This document shows, piece by piece, positions 9,687-18,011 of a stretch of DNA of 64,000 nucleotides. The stretch is from positions 124,001 through 188,000 of the forward strand of contig NZ_JAPYZV010000001.1 in NCBI RefSeq assembly GCF_027812955.1, in the 5' to 3' direction. The stretch is from Pedococcus sp. 5OH_020 (GTDB lineage: Bacteria > Actinomycetota > Actinomycetes > Actinomycetales > Dermatophilaceae). A model generated the notes under the pieces. That model saw only the letters and a list, made by a program, of their open reading frames with translations. It had not been told where the DNA came from and made no database searches. Numbering within the stretch: position 1 is the first letter of the stretch; each line of letters starts with the position of its first letter. The position numbers and the translations under genes were made by a program.

Positions 9687-10790
9687 ATGAGCACAGCATC
9701 GGGGACGAGTGCAGGCTCCGGCCTGGGCACGGTCAGCGTCGTCATCCCGTGCTACCGCTACGGGCACTTCCTGGAGGAAGCGGTACGCAGCGTGCTGGAC
9801 GACCAGGAGGGTGTGGACGTCCGAGTGCTCATCATCGACGACGCCTCGCCGGACGACAGTCCCGAGGTGGCGTCGAGGATCGCTGCTCGCGACGCGCGGG
9901 TCGACGTCATCCTCCACCAGACGAACAAAGGGAACATCGCCACCTTCAACGAGGGTCTGCTGGACTGGGCCGACGGCGACTACACCCTGCTCATGTCCGC
10001 CGACGACCGCGCCACTCCTGGCGCCCTCGGTCGTGCCAGGGACCTTCTCGACGCCCACCCGGAGGCTGGGTTCGTGTACGGACACTCGCTGTGGTTCACC
10101 GACGGTGAACCCGTCCCGCCGGCGCGCACCACCGTCCGCGGCTGGTCGGTCTGGTCGGGGCAGTGGTGGCTCGAGCAGCGGTTCCGTCAGGCGGAGAACC
10201 CCATCACCTCTCCGGAGATCATCGTGCGTACGGCGCTGCAGAAGCGGGTGGGCGGCTACGACCCCCTGCTGCCCAAGGCCGCCGACATGGAGATGTACAT
10301 GCGGCTTGCGGCCTACGGCGACGTGGGCTTCATCCGTGGAGTGGACCAGGCCTACTACCGCGTCCACGGACAGAACATGAGCAAGGCGGTCAGCGCCCTG
10401 ATGGACCTCCGCCAGCGGCGGTCCGTCCTCGAGGTCGTGCTGGAGCGGTACCGGGACGTCCTGGCGGACCCACAGCATCTCTGCGAGGTCGTCCACCGTC
10501 AGCTGAGCGAGGAGGCGCTGTGGGCGGGTGGCCGCGTCTACGACCGCGGACGGCTGCGCCGCAGCGAGGTGGGCCGGGTGCTGCTGGGTGCAGGGGCGCA
10601 CGAGCTGGAGCAGGACATCGAGGAGCTGCTCGCCTTCGCGCAGGACTGCTGGCCCGACGTGAAGCGGCTCCCGCTCTACCGCACTCTGCAGGATCGAGAC
10701 CGGCTCGGGGCTCGCGAGCTGCTCTACCTCCTGGAGCACAAGGGCGAGTGGTGGCTGCGTCGTAGGTCCTGGAAGTACCGCGGCTACTGA
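9687..10790 (+). CDS. Family 2 glycosyltransferase
   Basis: A 367-residue GT-A glycosyltransferase. The N-terminal nucleotide-sugar domain shows SVVIPCYRYG, the first aspartate cluster DDASPDD, and the DxD-like metal motif as SADD at about residue 105; a PEI...GGYDP segment follows in the acceptor region. The first residues are low-complexity Ser/Thr/Gly. ATG 9687 was preferred over in-frame upstream codons because homology begins about 14 residues later. It is the last gene of group A, 82 bases after the giant secreted protein. The C-terminal 130 residues look helical and are not recognised. Role: addition of one sugar to the lipid-linked EPS repeat unit on the cytoplasmic face; donor and acceptor unknown. 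Confidence 0.88.
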   Translation: MSTASGTSAGSGLGTVSVVIPCYRYGHFLEEAVRSVLDDQEGVDVRVLIIDDASPDDSPEVASRIAARDARVDVILHQTNKGNIATFNEGLLDWADGDYTLLMSADDRATPGALGRARDLLDAHPEAGFVYGHSLWFTDGEPVPPARTTVRGWSVWSGQWWLEQRFRQAENPITSPEIIVRTALQKRVGGYDPLLPKAADMEMYMRLAAYGDVGFIRGVDQAYYRVHGQNMSKAVSALMDLRQRRSVLEVVLERYRDVLADPQHLCEVVHRQLSEEALWAGGRVYDRGRLRRSEVGRVLLGAGAHELEQDIEELLAFAQDCWPDVKRLPLYRTLQDRDRLGARELLYLLEHKGEWWLRRRSWKYRGY

Positions 10791-10794
10791 CGCC

Positions 10795-10812
10795 CGGGCC
10801 GAGTCACGCCCG
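10795..10812. terminator. Possible bidirectional stem-loop between convergent genes
   Basis: CGGGC at 10795-10799 pairs with GCCCG at 10808-10812 around an 8-base loop, in the 44-base gap between the convergent GT2 and GT4 genes. There is no T-run, so only position and symmetry support a terminator role. Confidence 0.25.
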
Positions 10813-10834
10813 ACGTCAGGCTCAGGCCACGAGG

Positions 10835-11953
10835 TCAGGCAGGTACCCCCAGCTGCCGGGTGAGGAAGTCGGTCAGTGCGGTCGCGCTGGCCCGGGGCGA
10901 CAGCTCCGCGACCCGCTGTAGCCCCAGTGCCGAGTACTCGTCGCGGACCTCGGGCCGCAGCATCCGTTCCATGGCGAGCGCGAGGCTGTGGTGGTCGCCC
11001 CGGGGAACGAGCAGACCGTACCTGCCGTGCTGCGTCACGAAGCGCGGGCCACCACCCTGGGCGTCGGTGGAGATGACCGGGCAGCCCACGCTCATCGCCT
11101 CGGTGAGCACCTGGGCGAAGCCCTCCTCGTCCGAGGGCAGGACGAACGCCCAGGCGCGCGCGGCGAACTGCAGCGGGTCGTCCACCCACCCGACGGTCTC
11201 GACGTCGGCCTCGAGGCCCAGCCGGCGGATGTGGTCGTCGGCGTCGGCCCGGCCGGGGCCCTCGCCGACGACGAGCAGCCGGGCGTCATGGCGCCGACGC
11301 ACCTCGGCGAAGGCCTCCACCAGGAGGTCGAGCCGCTTCCAGTACGTCATGTTCGAGGTGTGCACGAAGACCGGTCGCTGCGCGTCGCCGAGCCAGGGAT
11401 GGGGAGCAGGTCCGAGCACCCCGGTGAACGCGGGCATGGGGTTCGGCACCAGTCCCACCGAGTCCGGGTCCAGCCCGCACCAGGCGATGATGTCGTCGCG
11501 CACCGTCGGGGACGGGCTGGTGACGCCGTGCGCAAACCGGTACGTGGCCTTCGCCGCCCACTTGTTGTCCTTCCAGTTGCTGGCGTGCGAGAACTGGATG
11601 GGGTGGTCCTGCACCAGGACCAGCTTGCCTCGCCAGCCCCGAGGGGTCCGGGCAACGAGCGAGGCTGCCAGGCCGACGAAGTTGGCGTGCACCTGGCGCG
11701 TGATCAGGACGTCCGGTCTGCGCTCTCGCAGGTATCCGACCAGCGCCGGCACGGACCGGGAGATCCGGTCGACTCCCAGGCGGTGGACCTGGACAGCCGC
11801 CGGCAGCCAGGCAGGAGCGGGGTCGTCGCTGTACGCCACGAGGTCCACCTCGACCCCTCCGGCCTCCACGAGACCGAGGGCGAGGCGGCTCGCGACGTTC
11901 CCGTGCGCGCGTCTGCTGGGACTGTCGACGAGAAGGGCGACACGGATCGTCAT
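10835..11953 (-). CDS. Family 4 (GT-B) glycosyltransferase
   Basis: A 372-residue GT-B glycosyltransferase on the minus strand, the only EPS gene before the PAP2 gene that runs this way. The N-terminal domain begins TIRVALLVDSPSRRAHGN; the C-terminal donor domain has the VPNPMPAF and HTSNMTYWKRLDLLVEA segments and the family E-x7-E signature in EEGFAQVLTEAMSVGCPVIS. The start is placed at ATG 11953 rather than 66 bases upstream because a Rossmann-type first strand follows immediately and an AGG-containing site precedes it. It is convergent with the GT2 and divergent from group B, so it has its own promoter in the 11954-12264 gap. Sugar specificity is not predictable. Confidence 0.88.
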   Translation of the reverse strand: MTIRVALLVDSPSRRAHGNVASRLALGLVEAGGVEVDLVAYSDDPAPAWLPAAVQVHRLGVDRISRSVPALVGYLRERRPDVLITRQVHANFVGLAASLVARTPRGWRGKLVLVQDHPIQFSHASNWKDNKWAAKATYRFAHGVTSPSPTVRDDIIAWCGLDPDSVGLVPNPMPAFTGVLGPAPHPWLGDAQRPVFVHTSNMTYWKRLDLLVEAFAEVRRRHDARLLVVGEGPGRADADDHIRRLGLEADVETVGWVDDPLQFAARAWAFVLPSDEEGFAQVLTEAMSVGCPVISTDAQGGGPRFVTQHGRYGLLVPRGDHHSLALAMERMLRPEVRDEYSALGLQRVAELSPRASATALTDFLTRQLGVPA

Positions 11954-12264
11954 CTGTACCTGCTCTGGTAGTCGTAGCGGGTAGTTCCGATCGCCCTGCC
12001 GCGGGAACGCACCGCCCAAACTATCCAGCGCCGCCGGACCCGCGCTCGGTCCTCTGTCGGGTGACGGGCTCCCTCATTTGGGTGAGTCCACGCCAAGGAC
12101 CCGCATGGCATCTTTCCATGTGTCAAGTGGTGTTCCCGTGTGCAGCGGGGCCGACCACGAGGGATGTCGCGCAGGGGGACCGCGCCGAGGCTGACGCCTC
12201 GGAGCCTCGACGCTGCGGGAGGTCGTCGTGGCCTGTGGTCGTGGGCGACCGGGAGGAGGAGCGG
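11954..12264. promoter_or_regulatory. Divergent intergenic region between GT4 (-) and hddC (+)
   Basis: This 311-base gap must hold promoters for both directions. It contains the two-part leader motif described separately (CTCATTTGG at 12073, GGTGTTCC at 12129). The frame upstream of hddC is open from 12061, so an N-terminally extended HddC is formally possible, but the strong ribosome site is just before 12265. No tRNA, small RNA or convincing -35/-10 pair was recognised. Confidence 0.4.
12073..12136 (+). promoter_or_regulatory. EPS leader motif copy 1 (CTCATTTGG ... GGTGTTCC)
   Basis: CTCATTTGG (12073-12081) and GGTGTTCC (12129-12136) are separated start-to-start by 56 bases. The same two words recur upstream of the sugar dehydrogenase gene 55 bases apart (17899 and 17954). 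Partial matches in between (AGT, GGAnCnGC, TCA) suggest a shared leader rather than two chance words. Function unknown. Confidence 0.4.
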
Positions 12265-12966
12265 ATGAAGGCGTTCCTGCTGGCGGCCGGGCTCGGGACG
12301 CGCCTTCGGCCCTTGACGGACACGGTGCCCAAGTGCCTGCTGGACGTCGGCGGCCGGACGATGCTCGACCACTGGCTGGACGCCCTCCTGGAGGTGGGCG
12401 TCGAGGACGTCCTCGTGAACACCCACCATCTGGCGGCCCAGGTGCAGGAGCACGTAGCCCGGCGTCCCGGACCGCCTGCGGTACGGCTGAGCCACGAGGA
12501 GGTCCTCCTGGGCAGCGCCGGCACGCTGCTGGCGAACCGTGAGCTGGTCGCCGACGACGAGATGTTCCTGGCGGTCAACGCCGACAACCTCACCGACTTC
12601 GACCTGCGGCTGCTCGTCGAAGCCCACCTCGCGAGCGGGACGGTCGCCACGCTGACCGTGTTCCACGCTCCGAGGCCGCAGGCCTGCGGCATCGTCGAGC
12701 TCGACGACGGCCTGGTCGTGGGTTTCGAGGAGAAGCCGGCCCGGCCCCGCAGCGACCTCGCCAACGCCGGGATCTACGCGTTCAGCCCGGCCGTCCTCGA
12801 CGAGCTCGACGGGCCGCTGCCGCTGGACATCGGGTTCGACCTGCTGCCACGGCTGGTGGGACGGGCGCGCGCCGTCGACCTCGGTGAGAGCAGCTTCCTC
12901 GACATCGGCACCGCGGCGGCCCTCCACGAGGCCCGTCGACGGTGGGAAAGCAGGGCCACGGCATGA
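12265..12966 (+). CDS. hddC: Sugar-phosphate nucleotidyltransferase, probable heptose-1-phosphate guanylyltransferase
   Basis: A 233-residue nucleotidyltransferase with the N-terminal signature LLAAGLGTRLRPLTD at about residues 5-19, the K near residue 24 (VPKCLL), the VNADNLTDF metal-binding segment, and a closing FLDIGT motif. This short RmlA/ManC-like form is typical of HddC, which converts D-glycero-alpha-D-manno-heptose-1-phosphate and GTP to GDP-heptose. The assignment rests mainly on context: the next gene, overlapping by ATGA, is an HddA-like kinase, and a GmhB-GmhA fusion lies downstream at 31832. A strong GGAGGAGG site precedes ATG 12265. Mannose-1-phosphate guanylyltransferase is the main alternative. 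Confidence 0.75.
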   Translation: MKAFLLAAGLGTRLRPLTDTVPKCLLDVGGRTMLDHWLDALLEVGVEDVLVNTHHLAAQVQEHVARRPGPPAVRLSHEEVLLGSAGTLLANRELVADDEMFLAVNADNLTDFDLRLLVEAHLASGTVATLTVFHAPRPQACGIVELDDGLVVGFEEKPARPRSDLANAGIYAFSPAVLDELDGPLPLDIGFDLLPRLVGRARAVDLGESSFLDIGTAAALHEARRRWESRATA

Positions 12967-13952
12967 TCATCACCCAGACGCCACTGCGGGTGGGACTCGT
13001 CGGCGGAGGGACCGACCTCCCCGACTTCTACCGCGAGCACGGAGGCCGCGTGCTCAACGCCGCCATCGACAAGTACGTGTACGTGGTCGTCAAGCAGCGC
13101 TTCGACGACGAGATCTACGTGAACTACTCCGCCAAGGAGATCGTCTCGCGGGTGGAGGACCTGCAGCACGAGCTCGTCCGGGAAGCCCTGCACATGACCG
13201 GCATCCGCGGAGGCCTGGAGATCACCACGCTCGCCGACATCCCTTCCGCCGGCTCGGGACTCGGGTCCTCGTCCGCCGTGACGGTTGGACTGCTGCACGC
13301 GCTGTTCGCCTACCAGGGCCGCCAGGTGACGGCAGAGGAGCTGGCCGACCGCGCCTGCGCCATCGAGATCGACCGCTGTCGCAAGCCCATCGGGAAGCAG
13401 GACCAGTACGCGGCCGCCTACGGTGGCATCTGCGACCTGCACTTCGGCCCTGGCGACCGCGTGCTCGTCGAGCAGCTGGCGCTCACCCCGTCGCTGCGGC
13501 GGCAGGTGCAGGGCGAGCTGCTGCTGTTCTACACCGGCATCACGCGCAAGGCCGACAGCATCCTGGGGGAGCAGCGCGCCAACATCTCCGACAAGATCAC
13601 GCAGCTGATACAGCTGCGGGACCTGGCGGGCGAGGCGGTGGCAGGCCTTCACGAAGGGGACATCGACGCGATCGGCGTGGCGGTCAACAAGAGCTGGACG
13701 GCCAAGCGCGAGCTTGCCTCCGGTGTCTCCAACAGCCAGATCGACGAGGCTGTGGAGGCCGCCCTGGCCGCCGGTGCGACGGGGGCCAAGGTGACCGGCG
13801 CCGGTGGTGGGGGCTTCCTGCTCGTGGTGTGCCCGCTGGAGAACCAGCGTTCGGTGCGAGAGCGGCTGTCCCACATGCGCGAGCTGCCCATCAAGATCGA
13901 ACCCTACGGGTCGCGGGTGGTCCTGAACGTCCACCGCGACATCTGGAGCTGA
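12963..13952 (+). CDS. hddA: GHMP kinase, probable D-glycero-alpha-D-manno-heptose-7-phosphate kinase
   Basis: A 329-residue GHMP-superfamily kinase. It opens with the substrate-binding TPLRVGLVGGGTDLP segment characteristic of HddA/FKP-type sugar kinases, has the ATP-binding PSAGSGLGSSSAV loop around residues 97-109, an IGKQDQYAAAYGG segment, and the third GHMP motif GAGGGGFLLV near residues 280-289. HddA phosphorylates C1 of D-glycero-D-manno-heptose-7-phosphate. ATG 12963 overlaps the hddC stop; the open frame 21 bases further upstream is probably not used. Pairing with hddC, and GmhB and GmhA activities in group E, support the heptose role. L-fucose or related sugar kinases share much of this motif set, so substrate identity is inferred. 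Confidence 0.8.
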   Translation: MIITQTPLRVGLVGGGTDLPDFYREHGGRVLNAAIDKYVYVVVKQRFDDEIYVNYSAKEIVSRVEDLQHELVREALHMTGIRGGLEITTLADIPSAGSGLGSSSAVTVGLLHALFAYQGRQVTAEELADRACAIEIDRCRKPIGKQDQYAAAYGGICDLHFGPGDRVLVEQLALTPSLRRQVQGELLLFYTGITRKADSILGEQRANISDKITQLIQLRDLAGEAVAGLHEGDIDAIGVAVNKSWTAKRELASGVSNSQIDEAVEAALAAGATGAKVTGAGGGGFLLVVCPLENQRSVRERLSHMRELPIKIEPYGSRVVLNVHRDIWS

Positions 13953-13982
13953 CGTGGACCTGCGCCGAGACGGGAGACCCGC

Positions 13983-15119
13983 ATGATCCCTGTGATGAAG
14001 CCCTGGCTGGACGAGGAGGAGGCCCGTGCCGCGGCCGAGGTCGTGACCTCGGGCTGGCTCGCCCAGGGCCCCAGGGTGGCCGAGTTCGAGTCTGCCTTCG
14101 CAGCCCGGGTCGGCGCGGCGCACGGCGTTGCGGTCTCCTCCTGCACGACAGCGCTGCACCTGGCGCTGCACCTGTTGGGGGTGGGGCCCGGCGACGAGGT
14201 CGTCGTCCCGTCGTTCTCGTTCGTCGCCACCTCGAACTGCGCCGTGTACGTCGGCGCCACACCGGTCTTCGCCGATGTCGAGCCGTATGACGGCAACCTC
14301 AGCGTCCGGACCGTGGAGCCCGTCCTGACCGAACGGACCCGGGCCGTCGTCGTGGTCGACCAGGGCGGCATGCCCGCCGATGTCGAGCCCCTGCGCCGAC
14401 TGTGTGACAGCCGCGGCATCGCCCTCGTCGAGGATGCGGCGTGCGCGGCCGGGTCGCAGTACCACGGGGACCCGGTCGGCGCCGGGGCGCTGCTGGCCAC
14501 CTGGTCCTTCCACCCCAGGAAGCTGCTGACCACCGGTGAGGGCGGGATGCTGACCACCTCGGACGGGGAGCTGGCCGAGCGCGCACGGCGCCTGCGCGAG
14601 CATGGGATGAACATCAGCGCGGCGGCCCGCCACCAGAGCAGACAACCGGTGCTGGAGAGCTACCTCGAGGTCGGGTTCAACTTCCGGATGACGGACATCC
14701 AGGCCGCGGTGGGGCTGGTCCAGCTCCGCAAGCTCGACGCCATGGTCGAGCGGCGGCGGCAGCTCGCCGGGAGCTACCAGGCGATGCTGGGCGACGTACC
14801 GGGCCTGCGCACCGTCGAGGACTCGCCGTGGGGTCGGTCCAACTTCCAGTCCTTCTGGGTCGAGCTCGACCCCGGGTTCCCGCTGAGCCGCAACCAGCTG
14901 CTCACGGTACTGGCCGAGGCGGGTGTCTCGGGCCGCGCGGGCATCATGGCAGCGCATCGGCAGCCCGCCTACGCCGGCGTCGCGCACCGCGAGCTCCCGG
15001 TCACCGAGCGGCTCACCGACAACACCCTGATCCTCCCGCTCTTCCACACCATGTCGGACGCCGAACAGCGCACCGTCGTCGGCGTCGTACGCCGGTGCGC
15101 GGGGCTCAGGGCCGCCTGA
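13983..15119 (+). CDS. DegT/DnrJ/EryC1/StrS family PLP aminotransferase 1
   Basis: A 378-residue sugar aminotransferase. It shows the family N-terminus (IPVMKPWLDEEEA), the SSCTTALHLAL cofactor-phosphate region, VPSFSFVAT, EDAACAAGS, and the PLP-binding lysine in SFHPRKLLTTGEGG at about residue 180. These enzymes add an amino group to keto nucleotide sugars with glutamate as donor. It lies 30 bases after hddA and 28 bases before a second, different DegT enzyme, so two distinct aminations, or one amination and one dehydration-type reaction, may occur. The substrate could be a heptose or hexose derivative; nothing in the sequence decides this. Confidence 0.87.
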   Translation: MIPVMKPWLDEEEARAAAEVVTSGWLAQGPRVAEFESAFAARVGAAHGVAVSSCTTALHLALHLLGVGPGDEVVVPSFSFVATSNCAVYVGATPVFADVEPYDGNLSVRTVEPVLTERTRAVVVVDQGGMPADVEPLRRLCDSRGIALVEDAACAAGSQYHGDPVGAGALLATWSFHPRKLLTTGEGGMLTTSDGELAERARRLREHGMNISAAARHQSRQPVLESYLEVGFNFRMTDIQAAVGLVQLRKLDAMVERRRQLAGSYQAMLGDVPGLRTVEDSPWGRSNFQSFWVELDPGFPLSRNQLLTVLAEAGVSGRAGIMAAHRQPAYAGVAHRELPVTERLTDNTLILPLFHTMSDAEQRTVVGVVRRCAGLRAA

Positions 15120-15147
15120 TGAACACTCGCCGAAACGGAGCAGCACC

Positions 15148-16266
15148 GTGAGCTCGATCCCCTTCGTAGACCTGTCCCTGCAGCACGCGCAGATCGCGGA
15201 GGAGGTCGAGGACGGCTTCGCCGAGGTGCTCGCCACGGGCGACTTCATCGGTGGCAAGGCCGTGGCGGCCTTCGAGCAGGAGTATGCCGAGCTCGTCGGC
15301 GCCCGTGCGTGCGTCGGGGTCGCCAACGGCACCGATGCGCTGGAGCTCGCCCTTCGCGCAGTGGGGGTGGGACCCGGCGACGAGGTGGTGCTGCCCGCCA
15401 ACACGTTCATCGCCACCGCTGAGGCCGTCCTGCGGGCCGGCGCCACGCCGGTCCTCGTGGATGTGGACGACGACGCCCTCCTGCTCGACCCCTCCGCCAT
15501 GCAGGAGGCTCTCACCTCGCGCACCCGCGCCGTGATCCCCGTGGACCTCTACGGGCAGGTGGCCCCGTTCGAGCAGCTACCGGCGACCCTCGCCGAGCGA
15601 GGCATCGCCGTGGTCGAGGACGGGGCCCAGTCCCAGGGGGCGGCCCGGCACGGGAAGGCGGCGGGGACCTTCGGGATCGCTGCGGCGACGAGCTTCTACC
15701 CCGGCAAGAACCTCGGAGCCTACGGCGACGCGGGTGCCGTCGTCACCGACGACGAGACGCTGGCCCAGCGCGTCCGGCTGCTGGGCGCGCACGGCAGCGC
15801 GGTGAAGTACCAGCACTCCGTCGTCGGGTTCAACTCCAGGCTCGACACCCTCCAGGCAGTGGTGCTTCGGGCGAAGCTGCGGCGGCTGCGGCGGTGGAAC
15901 GCCGAGCGCCGGGCCGCTGCCGCGACGTATGGCGAGCTGCTCGCCGACGCGGAGGGGCTGAGGACCCCGACGACGCTGCCCGGCAACGAGCACGTCTGGC
16001 ACCTCTACGTTGTCCGGGTGCCCCGCCGTGACGCCGTCCTGCAGCTGCTGCAGTCGGAGGGCGTCGGCGCGGGCGTTCACTATCCCGTCCCGGTCCACCT
16101 GACAGCCGCGATGGCCGACCTGGGCTACGGAGCCGGTCGCTTCCCGGTGACGGAGAAGGCCGCCGGCGAGATCCTGTCCCTGCCGATCTTCCCGGGCATC
16201 ACCCGGCCGCAGCAGGAGCGCGTCGTCGACGTGCTGCTCGGTGCTTTGCGTCGCGACGTCGCCTGA
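15148..16266 (+). CDS. DegT/DnrJ/EryC1/StrS family PLP aminotransferase 2 (WbpE/FdtB-like)
   Basis: A 372-residue aminotransferase with IPFVDLSLQHAQI at the N-terminus, VANGTDALELAL, LPANTFIATAEA, EDGAQSQGA, the PLP lysine at about residue 187 in SFYPGKNLGAYGDAG, and the GFNSRLDTLQA segment shared with WbpE, FdtB and DesV-type 3-aminotransferases. GTG 15148 is the start, with ACGGAG about 10 bases upstream. Because a WbpB/WlbA-like dehydrogenase is encoded at 383, a 3-amino sugar route is plausible, but no acetyltransferase that would follow in the WbpABDE pathway is present in the window. Confidence 0.86.
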   Translation: MSSIPFVDLSLQHAQIAEEVEDGFAEVLATGDFIGGKAVAAFEQEYAELVGARACVGVANGTDALELALRAVGVGPGDEVVLPANTFIATAEAVLRAGATPVLVDVDDDALLLDPSAMQEALTSRTRAVIPVDLYGQVAPFEQLPATLAERGIAVVEDGAQSQGAARHGKAAGTFGIAAATSFYPGKNLGAYGDAGAVVTDDETLAQRVRLLGAHGSAVKYQHSVVGFNSRLDTLQAVVLRAKLRRLRRWNAERRAAAATYGELLADAEGLRTPTTLPGNEHVWHLYVVRVPRRDAVLQLLQSEGVGAGVHYPVPVHLTAAMADLGYGAGRFPVTEKAAGEILSLPIFPGITRPQQERVVDVLLGALRRDVA

Positions 16267-16304
16267 CCCGGGCCCCGAGAGCGAGCGCCCCCGGTGCGGT
16301 GGTC

Positions 16305-17825
16305 ATGAGCGTGGACAAGCTGGCGCCTGAACGGCAGCTCGGCCGGGAGGCGGCGTCCGGCGTCCTGTGGCTGGCCGCGCAGAAGTGGGCGGTCAGGGTC
16401 AGCGGGTTCGCCACGCTGATCGTCCTCACGCGCCACGTCTCGCCGCGCGAGTTCGGGGTCGTTGCCGCCGCCATGACGGTGATCCCCATGGTGTACCTGC
16501 TCTCGGACCTCGGTTTCTCCACCTACCTCCTGCAGGCCACCGAGCTCGACCGACGGAACCTGAGCACCGCCTTCTGGACGTCGGTGGCGGCCGGCGCCGT
16601 GCTCTCCTCCGGGCTCTGGGTCCTGGCGCCCCTGCTGTCCGACGCCTTCCGAAGCCCGGACCTCGTCCCGGTACTGCGGGCGTTGGTGCTCGCGATCGTC
16701 CCGACGGTGCTCGCCGGCGTACCGCTGGCCCTGCTCAGACGCGCGATGGCCTTCCGCGCCGTGGCGTTGCAGAGCCTCGTCGCTGCCCTACTGGCGCAGG
16801 GCGTCGCCGTGGTGGTGGCGCTGCAGGGCGGTGGCGTGTGGGCACTGGTGAGCCAGCTGGTGGTCTCTCAGTGGGTGATCGCGCTCCTGGCCTGGCGCAG
16901 CGCCAGATGGGTGCCGGGTCTGTCGCTGTCCCTGCGGCTGTTCCGGACGATGGCCGTGTTCGGCGTAAGGGTCTCGAGCGTCGACCTGGTGGCGACGACA
17001 CGGAACTGGGGCGAGAGCTGGATCATCACGGTCGTCCTCGGACCCACCGGACTCGGCCTCTTCAACATCGGGCAACGTCTGGTGCTCGTGGCGCAGGAGC
17101 TGACCGCCGCCTCCCTGGTGCCCGTCTCGACGGTCGTCTTCGCCAAGGTGCGGGAGTCGGACGACCGGCTCCGGTCCACGTACCTCAAGGCGCTGGGGGT
17201 CGCGTACGCCGTCGTCTCACCCCTGATGATCCTCATCATCGTCACCGCGCCGGTGCTGATGCCGATCCTCTTCGGCGAGCAGTGGCGTGGAAGCGCCACT
17301 CCGGCGCAGGCCCTCGCCTTCGCGGGCATCATCACCCTGGGGGCCATGCTCGACCACGGTCTCTTCTACGGCATGGGGCGTCCCGGCGCCTGGCTGCGGT
17401 ACTCCGTGGTGGTCGACGCCGCAACGGTCGCCACCACGGGCGTTTCGGTGCGCTGGGGCCTGCGTGGCGTGGCCGTGGGGTTCGTAGCCGTGGCCGTCCT
17501 CGCGACGGTGGCCCGCTGGCTGCTCGTCGGCAGGCTGCTGGGCCTGCCCACCCGGGCGGTGGCGAAGCCCTTCGTCTCCATCCTCACCCCGACGGTGCTC
17601 ACGATCGTGGCAGGCACCGTGGCGCTCGACGCCGCGTCAGGCGTCGGCTCGACGCTGACCCGGCTCCTGGTCGCCGGCGCGACGACCCTCCTGGTCAACG
17701 TCCTTCTCCTGCGACTCATGGCGGGGCACATCCTGCGCGACGCGCTCAGCATCCTGCCCGTCCCGGAGCGGTATGCCCGCCGAGTCGGCAGGGTGCTCGG
17801 CCTGACCCCTCGCAGCAGCACCTGA
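16305..17825 (+). CDS. wzx: Polysaccharide flippase (Wzx/MOP superfamily)
   Basis: A roughly 506-residue integral membrane protein with about 12-14 hydrophobic segments in the WzxC/polysaccharide-synthesis arrangement: an N-terminal ASGVLWLAAQKW amphipathic stretch, a YLLSDLGFSTYL loop after the second segment, and a GLFNIGQRLVLVAQELT segment in the middle. It is expected to flip the undecaprenyl-pyrophosphate-linked repeat unit across the membrane for polymerisation by Wzy (30331-31569). It is the last gene of group B, 38 bases after aminotransferase 2. ATG 16305 was chosen; an in-frame GTG six bases upstream is equally possible as neither has a strong ribosome site. Confidence 0.87.
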   Translation: MSVDKLAPERQLGREAASGVLWLAAQKWAVRVSGFATLIVLTRHVSPREFGVVAAAMTVIPMVYLLSDLGFSTYLLQATELDRRNLSTAFWTSVAAGAVLSSGLWVLAPLLSDAFRSPDLVPVLRALVLAIVPTVLAGVPLALLRRAMAFRAVALQSLVAALLAQGVAVVVALQGGGVWALVSQLVVSQWVIALLAWRSARWVPGLSLSLRLFRTMAVFGVRVSSVDLVATTRNWGESWIITVVLGPTGLGLFNIGQRLVLVAQELTAASLVPVSTVVFAKVRESDDRLRSTYLKALGVAYAVVSPLMILIIVTAPVLMPILFGEQWRGSATPAQALAFAGIITLGAMLDHGLFYGMGRPGAWLRYSVVVDAATVATTGVSVRWGLRGVAVGFVAVAVLATVARWLLVGRLLGLPTRAVAKPFVSILTPTVLTIVAGTVALDAASGVGSTLTRLLVAGATTLLVNVLLLRLMAGHILRDALSILPVPERYARRVGRVLGLTPRSST

Positions 17826-17834
17826 GCGCACCTG

Positions 17835-17846
17835 CGCGACGTCGCG
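17835..17846. other. 12-bp perfect palindrome after wzx
   Basis: CGCGACGTCGCG is a perfect palindrome beginning 9 bases after the wzx stop, in the 186-base gap before the sugar dehydrogenase gene. It could be a protein-binding site or part of a terminator; in GC-rich DNA it could also be chance. Confidence 0.25.
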
Positions 17847-17898
17847 GCCTCCGGTTCCCGGGCGCGCGTGGGCAGCGCTCACCGCGTCGCCCGTCTCA

Positions 17899-17961
17899 CT
17901 CATTTGGCCTAGTGCGGGATGGGATCAGCGGACGACCCGGCTCATCAGGGTGAGGTGTTCC
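17899..17961 (+). promoter_or_regulatory. EPS leader motif copy 2, upstream of the sugar dehydrogenase operon
   Basis: CTCATTTGG (17899-17907) and GGTGTTCC (17954-17961) repeat the words and spacing found upstream of hddC. The left half, CATTTGGCCTAGTGCGGG (17901-17918), also resembles CATCGGGACTAGCGTGGG at 27002 upstream of the first Wzz gene. Immediately after GGTGTTCC comes an ATG (17962) opening a 17-codon frame that ends in the ATGA of the dehydrogenase gene. Confidence 0.4.
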
Positions 17962-18011
17962 ATGAGACGCAGCGCAGAGAACGTCTGCAATGCGACAAGG
18001 AGGGTGCCTTC

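Noticed and set aside
12774-15524. Long minus-strand open frame of 916 codons opposite hddC, hddA and the aminotransferases
   Set aside because: It mirrors genes with clear catalytic motifs on the plus strand; its composition is repetitive Arg/Gly/His/Val-rich with no domain signature. GC-rich third positions keep antisense frames open.
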